Assembly: GCA_034436015.1 (NCBI GenBank)
Contig: DAOTWG010000006.1
Location: 1 to 64,000 of the forward strand
Source: DAOTVX01 sp034436015
GTDB lineage: Bacteria; Chloroflexota; Anaerolineae; Anaerolineales; Villigracilaceae
Direction of reading: 5' to 3'
Length of the DNA: 64,000 bases
A program made the translations under genes and the position numbers. The notes under the pieces were generated by a model. It saw only the letters and a program-made list of their open reading frames with translations, ran no database searches and had not been told where the DNA came from. The stretch's first letter is position 1, and every line of letters starts with the position of its first letter. This document shows, piece by piece, positions 16,108-23,280 of this stretch.

Positions 16108-17342
16108 GCAAGGAAACCCAACGCGCGAACGATTATCGCCGACTGATAGAGATTGCCCGCGACTTGGCCTCTACGCTGGACCTGGACGCCCTTTTGACTC
16201 GCATCGTCCATGCCGCCGCCGACCTGACCGAGGCAGAAGCGGCGTCTATCTTGCTCTATGACGAAAACGCCCGCCGTCTCTATTTTCAAGTGGCCACCAA
16301 CCTCGACGAACCTACCATGCGCGGCCTGATTGTGCCGATGGACAGCATCGCCGGCTGGGTGGTCGCCAACCGCAAAGCCGTCCGCGTGGCAAATGTTCAT
16401 CAAGATCCTCGTTACTGGAGGATGGTAGAGGAAGCGACACGCTTTCCCACCAAATCGTTAATGGGCGCGCCGTTGATTGCGAAGGATAAAGTAGTGGGCG
16501 CCCTGGAAGTGCTCAATAAACGCTCGGGCGAGTTCAACGATGCAGACGAAGATTTGCTAACCGTTCTTTGCGCGCAAGCAGCTATTGCTATCGAAAACGC
16601 TCGTCTCTTCCAGCAATCCGATTTAATTGCCGAGTTCGTCCACGAACTACGGACGCCGCTCTCCTCTATCAACATGGCCTCCTACCTCCTCCTCCGGCCA
16701 GAGATCTCACAAGAGCAACGCGAGCACTTGACACAAAGCATTTACGACGAGACCCAACGGTTGCACGCCCTGGCATCTTCCTTCCTTGACCTGGCGCGCC
16801 TGGAATCGGGCCGCGTGCAATTCCATGTGACGCGTTTCGAGCTGCCCCTGTTGTTGGAAGAATGCTTTCGAAGCATGCAGACGTTGGCTCAGGCCAACAA
16901 TGTTGGCGTAACAATCTCCATAGCGGCCGATTTTCCCCCGGTAGAGGCGGACCGCGATAAATTCAAGCAAGTCGTATTGAATTTGCTCAGCAACGCCATC
17001 AAATACAACCGCCCCGGCGGAACGGTTACTCTAAGCGCCGACTTCGAGGAATCGCATTGGACTGTACGGGTCGAAGACACAGGCATTGGTATTCCACCGG
17101 AAGCGTTACCGCGCTTATTCCATAAGTTCTACCGCGTGCGCGGCTCAGAGCAACGAGCCTGCGGCGCCGGACTCGGACTTTCCATATGCCAGAAAATCGT
17201 AAGTGGACACGGGGGACGCATCGAAGTCCAGTCTCAACCCGGCCAGGGGACTACATTCACGGTCTATATGCCGCGCAAGGCAAGAGGAGATACAGTCTCC
17301 ACGGTTGCATCTCCTGCCCATCGCCTACCATCCGCACCCTAA
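16104..17342 (+). CDS. GAF-domain sensor histidine kinase
   Basis: 412 residues with no membrane segment. A GAF domain covers about 10-165, then HisKA with the phospho-acceptor in EFVHELRTPLSS, then HATPase_c with N box LLSNAIKYN, G1 DTGIGIP and G2 GAGLGLSI. It starts at GTG 16104, which overlaps the previous TGA (GTGA), so it is translationally coupled to the REC-CpaE-like protein, its likely phosphorylation target. The GAF ligand is not evident. Confidence 0.92.
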   Translation: MSKETQRANDYRRLIEIARDLASTLDLDALLTRIVHAAADLTEAEAASILLYDENARRLYFQVATNLDEPTMRGLIVPMDSIAGWVVANRKAVRVANVHQDPRYWRMVEEATRFPTKSLMGAPLIAKDKVVGALEVLNKRSGEFNDADEDLLTVLCAQAAIAIENARLFQQSDLIAEFVHELRTPLSSINMASYLLLRPEISQEQREHLTQSIYDETQRLHALASSFLDLARLESGRVQFHVTRFELPLLLEECFRSMQTLAQANNVGVTISIAADFPPVEADRDKFKQVVLNLLSNAIKYNRPGGTVTLSADFEESHWTVRVEDTGIGIPPEALPRLFHKFYRVRGSEQRACGAGLGLSICQKIVSGHGGRIEVQSQPGQGTTFTVYMPRKARGDTVSTVASPAHRLPSAP

Positions 17343-17617
17343 CCCCCCATTGCTCCGCTGCACAGATTGGGGAAACACAACCTTCCCGGGTGGCTATGAG
17401 CATCTTCAGCGGCAAGGCAAATCTTCCCTGTCCGATATTCTACCTTGCAGCGACACAATCCCCTCGCTGCCACAAAACACGCAACATGCGTTGCAGAACA
17501 GGAAAAGAGGAGGAATGCGCTTCGTCCAGCCGGGGGAACGCGCACCTACATGACGTGCTCTCGCAGTATGCCTGACAGTGTTATGCGGAAGTACGCGGCC
17601 CGTGTGCGTTGTTGCTT
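17343..17617. other. Intergenic region, no feature recognised
   Basis: 275 bases between the convergent kinase and PfaD-like genes. No conserved reading frame, tRNA or convincing terminator could be seen on either strand. Confidence 0.5.
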
Positions 17618-19231
17618 CTATAACAATGGCTCTTGCGGGGAATACGCCATCAGTTCCGCAGGCAACGGAATACCCTGGAGCGCCAGGGCCCGCGCCCGCC
17701 AGAGGTAGGCGCATCCTCTCAACAGGTGCAAAGCGACATCGGCTACGCGCCGGTTGGCCGGCTGGGCCAGATAGGTATGACGAGTCCATTCATTGAACGC
17801 GCCCATGGCCGGGCCACACCAAATCTGGTAATCCATCTCGCGACCTTTTTCGCCGTTGACCGCCCAGCGAGAGGAAAGCCCTAGGTACCAGCGAAAAATG
17901 AGCGCCATTTTCTGGTGTGGATCGCGGCTTGCGCGTTCCAATTGCGTCGGGTCACGACGTGTAAAGAACTCCACCGTCTCAGCCCAGATTTCGTCCAATG
18001 ATCGGCGAAAGATCTGCGTTTCCAATTTCTGGCGTTCGGCGGCAGGGATCCCTTCAATGGAGGGATAGCGACTGTAAAGTTCATACAATCGCTGAGCGCG
18101 CATAGGGAAGAGCGTGCCGCGTTTCAACACCTGCACCTTGACCCCCATCTCGAACATATCTGCGGCAGGTGCCATAGCCACATCGGCCATATCTGCCTGA
18201 GCAAGCAGGTTTTTGACGTGCTCGCACGCGCCTGACTCGACACAGGCCTGATTGACCGAGCCGGTCACCACATAGGCCGCGCCCATGGCGAAAGCCGCCA
18301 GTGTAGCAGACGGCGTGCTGATTCCGCCTGCGGCGCCGATTCGCACCGGTTTGGGATAACGGCGCGCGGTCTGAATCTCGTCCCGCAAGGCTAGCATGCT
18401 GGGCAAAAGGCCAACCAACGGGCGGTTGTCGGTGTGCCCACCCGAATCCGCCTCGACGGTGATATCATCCGCAATCGGAACTTCCAAGGCTAACCGCGCC
18501 TGCTGTTCGGTAATTTTTCCTTCTGCCAACAGGCGATCCAAGATATCGCGCGGCGCGGGTTCCATGAAACGACGTGCAACTTCCTTACGCGAGAGTTTGG
18601 CAATCACTTTATTGCGCGCCAGGATGTTCCCTTGCGCATCCGTCTGCAGTCCGGCCAGACGATAGTGCACCAACGGCACACTTAAGTCCACATACGCCGA
18701 GGCTTCGATCGTAGAGACGCCGTACTTCAAATACAATTCCACCAACCTCTGCTCCAAGCCGGTCTCGTTCGGGCTGAAAATCAGGTTGAACGCATAGGGA
18801 CCCTGCGGTAACACTTGTTGGATCTGTTGAATGGCCGCTTCCACCCGTTCCGGGGAAAGGCCAGCCGCGCCAAACGAACCGAGAAAGCCCGCTCTGCCCA
18901 GCGCGAGCACCATCTCTACCGAGGCAATCCCATTCGCCATCGCGCCGCCGTAACAGGCATAGCGCAGGCCATGACAAGCCTTGAACGCCTCATCGCCAAG
19001 CCTGTCGGGCGTCAACGGCGGCACAAAAGCCAGCAGTTCTCCCTTTCCCCCATCGGCAACCGGCCGGCCCTCAACGGTCAAACCTAGGCGCTCGTCCACG
19101 CGCACAGCGTACACCGATCGGTCGAAATTCAAGAGCAGCTTTCTCCACCCGTCCTCGTCGAAAGCCACCGCCTCTCGCGGGCCTTCCCACCTCGCCGGAG
19201 AAGACGCGCCGGTAAAACTCCAAGGCATCAT
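17618..19231 (-). CDS. PfaD-family protein (PUFA/polyketide enoyl-reductase-like)
   Basis: 537 residues. FMN-binding TIM-barrel protein related to nitronate monooxygenases and to PfaD, the trans-acting enoyl reductase of polyunsaturated fatty acid and some polyketide synthases. PfaD-like marks include FGAAGLSPERVE, the barrel motif VEADSGGHTDNRP and AAGGISTPSATLAAFAMGAAYVVTGSVNQ, plus the long C-terminal helical region after about residue 370 (FEMGVKVQVLKRGTLFPMRA). No ketosynthase, ACP or PUFA synthase gene is in the window. Two ATG codons lie together; the second (19228) has the better spacing to GAGGTG. It is a single-gene unit. Confidence 0.8.
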   Translation of the reverse strand: MMPWSFTGASSPARWEGPREAVAFDEDGWRKLLLNFDRSVYAVRVDERLGLTVEGRPVADGGKGELLAFVPPLTPDRLGDEAFKACHGLRYACYGGAMANGIASVEMVLALGRAGFLGSFGAAGLSPERVEAAIQQIQQVLPQGPYAFNLIFSPNETGLEQRLVELYLKYGVSTIEASAYVDLSVPLVHYRLAGLQTDAQGNILARNKVIAKLSRKEVARRFMEPAPRDILDRLLAEGKITEQQARLALEVPIADDITVEADSGGHTDNRPLVGLLPSMLALRDEIQTARRYPKPVRIGAAGGISTPSATLAAFAMGAAYVVTGSVNQACVESGACEHVKNLLAQADMADVAMAPAADMFEMGVKVQVLKRGTLFPMRAQRLYELYSRYPSIEGIPAAERQKLETQIFRRSLDEIWAETVEFFTRRDPTQLERASRDPHQKMALIFRWYLGLSSRWAVNGEKGREMDYQIWCGPAMGAFNEWTRHTYLAQPANRRVADVALHLLRGCAYLWRARALALQGIPLPAELMAYSPQEPLL

Positions 19232-19422
19232 TTCACCTCATGGACAAAAGATCTCTCTGCATACGCTACTTTCACACATACAGAAACCACCAGTACTTTA
19301 TAACCCACAACCAGCCTGGAAGAGGCGAATTGGCTCTCTGTAACCGGAATCGTATCTGCGTTCTCTTTCCGATTATAATGAGTATCCGAGAACATGGCCA
19401 TGCCCTCGTTTGCGAACCTGCT

Positions 19423-21174
19423 ATGAAGCCGCTGCGTCTGATCCTCACCTATGCCAAACATTACGCTTGGCGCCTCATTTTGACTGCGCTTAGTATGCTG
19501 GCGCTGGTAGGCATCCAACTGCTCATTCCCTGGCTGATTCGCTCGCTCGTCGCCGCAGTGACCAGTGTAGACCAGGGAGCGACCGACCTTGCCTCCATCA
19601 GTCAGCTCACGGGAATAGCGCTTCTGGCCTATCTAGGAAGGGCGTTATTGCAATTCGTCCGCTCGTACGCAGCGCATATCGCCGGCTGGGGCGTGGTCTC
19701 AGACGTGCGTAAGTATATCTACGACCACATGCAGCGCCTCTCCTTGCGATTCTACGAGGATAAGCAAGTGGGCACGCTTATGTCGAACGTGGTCAACGAT
19801 ACCGATCTGTTCGAGCAACTAATCTCCCATGCCATCCCGGATGTGGTTGTCAACGTGATTACCTTAATCGGTGTAGTCGCCGTATTGGTAAGCCTGAACT
19901 GGAAATTAACGCTCCTGAGCGCCGCGCCCATCCCGTTCGTTGCGCTCTCGCTGCGTGCCTATGCCTGTTACGTTCGTCCGGCCTTCCGTTACCGTCAACA
20001 ACAGTTGGGAGAACTGAACGCCCTGCTCAATGATAACCTCTCCGGTATTCGCGAGATCAAAGCGTTCACGCGCGAAGTCGAGGAGACGCAGCGCGTATGG
20101 CAAGGCATTGAAAACTACCGCAAGTCCCTGCTGCGCGCCTTGCGCTTGATGGCTACCTTCCAGCCATTCGTGGAGTTCACGTCCTCGCTAGGGACGCTCA
20201 TCGTCATCTATTTCGGCGGACGATTGGTTCTGCAAGGCGCCTTGCCCGTCGCCGACCTGGTCGCCTTCTTCCTGTACCTGGACACCTTTTATGCACCGGT
20301 ACGTCAATTGAGCGGCGCATGGGAGTCGGTTCAGTCATCCTTAGCCGGAGCAGATCGGGTTGCCAGTCTTCTGGCCGAACCTCAAGAGCCGCAGAATCGA
20401 CGCGGCGCCGTGCGTTTCGAGCAACCGGCGCAAGGAGAGATCATCTTCGACCATGTCTCCTTCGAATATTTGCCGGGCGTGAAAGTGTTGGAAGATATTT
20501 GCTTAAAGATTCCACCACACACCGTTACCGCCCTAGTTGGGCCAACAGGGGTAGGCAAATCTACGTTGGTCAGTCTCATCCCGCGCTTCTACGACGTGAC
20601 CGCCGGAGCCATCTATCTGGACGGGCGCGATATACGGGAGTATACCCTCGATAGCCTGCGCCAACAAATTAGCCTTGTTCTTCAAGATGTATTTCTCTTC
20701 TACGGCACAGTGCGTGAGAATCTGCTGTTTGGGCGGCCCGATGCAGGCGAAGAGGAGATGATCGCGGCGGCAAAAGCGGCGAATGCCCATGAGTTCATTC
20801 TGAGTCTGCCACAGGGCTACGATACACTCATCGGCGAACGCGGCGTGAAGTTATCCGGTGGACAGAAGCAACGTCTGTCTATTGCGCGCGCCCTTCTCAA
20901 GAACGCGCCTATCCTTATCCTCGACGAGGCGACCTCATCCGTAGATAGCGAGACGGAAATGCTCATCCAGCAGGCGCTGGAACGATTGATGGAAGGCCGC
21001 ACAACCATTCTCATCGCGCACCGGCTCTCCACGGTGCGCAGAGCACATCAAATCGTGGTATTGGAAGACAAAGTCATCCGGGAACAAGGAACGCACGAGG
21101 CGCTGATGCAGCGCAAGGATGGTCTATATCGAAAGTTATATACCGCTCAGCGAGAGCTGGTAGTCTCATGGTAA
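19423..21174 (+). CDS. ABC transporter, fused membrane and ATPase domains (MsbA/LmrA-type exporter)
   Basis: 583-residue half-transporter. Residues 1-320 hold six membrane helices. The nucleotide-binding domain follows with Walker A GPTGVGKST, signature LSGGQKQR, Walker B ILILDEATSS and H-loop LIAHRLSTVRRAH. It would work as a homodimer exporting lipids or drugs; the substrate is unknown. Start ATG 19423 is chosen because it begins a typical exporter N-terminus, though the frame is open further back and an ATG at 19378 exists. A TATAAT lies at 19374-19379. It overlaps mnmA by seven bases. Confidence 0.92.
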   Translation: MKPLRLILTYAKHYAWRLILTALSMLALVGIQLLIPWLIRSLVAAVTSVDQGATDLASISQLTGIALLAYLGRALLQFVRSYAAHIAGWGVVSDVRKYIYDHMQRLSLRFYEDKQVGTLMSNVVNDTDLFEQLISHAIPDVVVNVITLIGVVAVLVSLNWKLTLLSAAPIPFVALSLRAYACYVRPAFRYRQQQLGELNALLNDNLSGIREIKAFTREVEETQRVWQGIENYRKSLLRALRLMATFQPFVEFTSSLGTLIVIYFGGRLVLQGALPVADLVAFFLYLDTFYAPVRQLSGAWESVQSSLAGADRVASLLAEPQEPQNRRGAVRFEQPAQGEIIFDHVSFEYLPGVKVLEDICLKIPPHTVTALVGPTGVGKSTLVSLIPRFYDVTAGAIYLDGRDIREYTLDSLRQQISLVLQDVFLFYGTVRENLLFGRPDAGEEEMIAAAKAANAHEFILSLPQGYDTLIGERGVKLSGGQKQRLSIARALLKNAPILILDEATSSVDSETEMLIQQALERLMEGRTTILIAHRLSTVRRAHQIVVLEDKVIREQGTHEALMQRKDGLYRKLYTAQRELVVSW

Positions 21175-22274
21175 ACAGAACGAACACGAACAGGCCAAGA
21201 GTAGCCGTAGCCATGTCGGGGGGCGTGGATTCCTCTGTCGCAGCCGCTTTGTTAAAACAGGCCGGCTACGAGGTGTATGGAATCATGCTACGTCTTTGGT
21301 CGGCTTCGGGGCAAGGAGACAACAATCGTTGCTGCAATCCCGACGCCGTGGCGCTCGCGCGACACGTTGCGGAACAATTGCACATCCCTTTCGACACGCT
21401 GGATGCAAGCGAGGTGTTTCGCCAGACTGTAGTCCAATCTTTTCTGGATGGTTACGCGGCAGGGCGCACCCCTAACCCGTGCTTGACCTGTAATCGCCTG
21501 GTGCGCTGGACGTATTTGTTCCGGCACATTCTATCCCTCGGTTTTGATTTTTTGGCAACCGGCCATTACGTGCGCGTGCAGTCGGATGGGCATCGCCATC
21601 TGCTGCTACGCGGCGTTGATCGAAGCAAAGACCAGTCTTACGTCTTGTACATGCTCAATCAGGAACAGTTGGCGCACAGTTTATTCCCGGTTGGCGAGTA
21701 TGAGAAAACGCAGATTCGCGCCATCGCGGCCTCGCTCAACCTGCCGGTGGCATATGCCCCGGATAGTCAGGATCTATGCTTTGTATCGAATGAAGACTAC
21801 CGGCGCTTCATTCGTCTCCACGCGCCTGAACTCATCCAACCCGGTCTCATCGTGAGGCGCGATGGAACTTTGCTAGGCGAACACCAAGGGCTGATCGACT
21901 ACACCATCGGACAACGCAGAGGGCTGCGCTTGGCCTCCACGCAACGCCTGTACGTGCTGGAAAAAGACGTAGGTAGCAACCGTTTGATCGTTGGCACGGA
22001 GGAGGAGTTAGAACAAAGCGAGGCGCTCGTGGAGGATCTTCATTGGGTTGCCGGTACACCGCCATCAGGATCCTTCCGCTCTGCGGTCAAAACACGTTAT
22101 ACAGCTGCCGAAACCTGGGCCGACGTATCGGTCTTGGAAGAAAACCAAGCACGAATCACATTCGAGACGCCACAGCGAGCGCTCACTCCCGGTCAGGCGG
22201 CAGTGTTCTATGATGGCGATATTGTATTAGGAGGTGGCATCATCTCTCGAGTATGTCAACCGACAACCGGTTAG
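21168..22274 (+). CDS. mnmA: tRNA-specific 2-thiouridylase
   Basis: 368 residues. It thiolates U34 of tRNA(Lys/Glu/Gln) with sulfur relayed from a cysteine desulfurase. The PP-loop SGGVDSS is at about 17-23. The catalytic cysteine pair is present: NPCLTCN (about 103) and QDLCF (about 200). Other marks are ATGHYVR and the KDQSYVLY block. It overlaps the ABC exporter gene by seven bases and is probably co-transcribed with it. Confidence 0.95.
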   Translation: MVNRTNTNRPRVAVAMSGGVDSSVAAALLKQAGYEVYGIMLRLWSASGQGDNNRCCNPDAVALARHVAEQLHIPFDTLDASEVFRQTVVQSFLDGYAAGRTPNPCLTCNRLVRWTYLFRHILSLGFDFLATGHYVRVQSDGHRHLLLRGVDRSKDQSYVLYMLNQEQLAHSLFPVGEYEKTQIRAIAASLNLPVAYAPDSQDLCFVSNEDYRRFIRLHAPELIQPGLIVRRDGTLLGEHQGLIDYTIGQRRGLRLASTQRLYVLEKDVGSNRLIVGTEEELEQSEALVEDLHWVAGTPPSGSFRSAVKTRYTAAETWADVSVLEENQARITFETPQRALTPGQAAVFYDGDIVLGGGIISRVCQPTTG

Positions 22275-22326
22275 CACAATACCCTTGCAATCGAATACTC
22301 ATTTCCCCTTTCCGTGCAAAGGTGCT

Positions 22327-22599
22327 ATGACGTTTCCGGCCTTGCTTTTCGGAATCATCCTCGCCGCCTTCTACGGCGCAGTCTTTCACACCTGGAAGGG
22401 CGATCCGCTGAAGCGGCTGTTGCTGCACCTGTTCCTTGCAGAAGTGGGCTTCTGGGGCGGCCACGCCCTAGCAGGACTACTTCACTGGAACTTTGCGGCT
22501 ATCGGCCCACTGAATGCCGGCGTGGGGACCTTATCCTGTTTCCTCGTCCTCTTCCTCGGACGATGGCTGAGTCAGGTGGACATCCGACCCTCTTCCTAA
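22327..22599 (+). CDS. Small membrane protein, unknown function
   Basis: 90 residues from ATG 22327 with three hydrophobic segments: FPALLFGIILAAFYGAVF, a central LLLHLFLAEVGFWGGHALAG and a C-terminal GVGTLSCFLVLFLGRWL. It lies 52 bases after mnmA on the same strand. I do not recognise the family. The even spread of helices and closeness to mnmA support it being a real gene. Confidence 0.6.
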   Translation: MTFPALLFGIILAAFYGAVFHTWKGDPLKRLLLHLFLAEVGFWGGHALAGLLHWNFAAIGPLNAGVGTLSCFLVLFLGRWLSQVDIRPSS

Positions 22600-22631
22600 A
22601 AAAGAATTCCCTCCTGCTCCGGAGGGAATTC
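22597..22631 (-). terminator. Rho-independent terminator of the cold-shock gene
   Basis: Perfect 11-bp stem (GAATTCCCTCC 22604-22614 with GGAGGGAATTC 22621-22631, 6-nt loop). On the minus strand it is followed by six T. It lies 17 nt after the cold-shock gene stop. Confidence 0.9.
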
Positions 22632-22648
22632 GGTAGCTACGCTCGACT

Positions 22649-22858
22649 TTACAACGGTCTTACGTTGGCGGCCTGCAGGCCTTTATTGCCGCGTTCGACT
22701 TCGAACTCTACCCGCTGGCCTTCCTCCAGATTGCGAAAGCCATCTGATTGAATGGCACTATAGTGCACGAAGACATCCGGGCCACCTTCGCGGGCAATGA
22801 AACCATAGCCCTTGGAGGCACTGAACCACTTGACGGTTCCAACGACACGTTCTGACAT
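22649..22858 (-). CDS. Cold-shock domain protein
   Basis: 69-residue single-stranded nucleic-acid chaperone with one cold-shock OB fold. RNP1 KGYGFI and RNP2 VFVHYSAI are both intact. Start ATG 22858 has AGGAG upstream. The same frame is open for 19 more codons to an ATG at 22915, but the CspA alignment begins at MSERVVGTVKWF. A consensus promoter about 130 nt upstream gives a long leader, as in cspA-type genes. It is a single-gene unit with its own terminator. Confidence 0.95.
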   Translation of the reverse strand: MSERVVGTVKWFSASKGYGFIAREGGPDVFVHYSAIQSDGFRNLEEGQRVEFEVERGNKGLQAANVRPL

Positions 22859-22990
22859 TGCTTTATTTCTCCTTACAAGAACCGAATAAGATGCGTAGCA
22901 TTCGGCAAGTATCATAAAAAATACTGACCCTCTAGCATCGCGAAGGCCAGTACCTTATTACTACTCCAAGCGCGAACACTAACGGTTGTC

Positions 22991-23019
22991 ACTATATCAG
23001 GTTAATGAGAATCCGTCAA
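22991..23019 (-). promoter_or_regulatory. Promoter of the cold-shock gene with a long 5' leader
   Basis: On the minus strand: TTGACG (23014-23019), 17-nt spacer, TATAGT (22991-22996). Start near 22984, so the leader (22859 to about 22984) is about 126 nt, long for a 69-codon gene. The rest of the 22859-23267 gap shows no gene. Confidence 0.72.
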
Positions 23020-23267
23020 GGGTGGGCTGCCCTGTGATCGGAAAACTGTAGGGTTGTGCATAGCCTGGCGCCCTCCTTGCTCCCTTCCACCAAAGTTAGG
23101 AGAAAAAGCAATGCCGGGCCCGCCTTCCGTGGCATCGCCTCCACAAGGGCCAAACGTTCTGTCCGCATCGAGCTCGAAGCAGGTAGAAGCGATGGCGCTT
23201 CCCTTGTTCCTCCAGGTGTGGAACAACCAAAGTCGGCGCCGATCCGTTTTCTCCGATATAGCCGTGA

Positions 23268-23273
23268 TAAAAT
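23268..23273 (+). promoter_or_regulatory. -10 box (TAAAAT) 7 nt before the sbcC start
   Basis: TAAAAT followed by seven bases and the GTG at 23281. The -35 region is weak. This matches the leaderless spacing seen at other genes in the window. Confidence 0.45.
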
Positions 23274-23280
23274 ATTGCCC

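Noticed and set aside
17343..17617. Small RNA or tRNA in the gap
   Set aside because: No cloverleaf, SRP, 6S or tmRNA-like pattern could be found by eye.
23056..23280. Upstream extension of sbcC
   Set aside because: The frame is open, but the stretch does not look like SbcC, and a -10 box sits just before the GTG at 23281.
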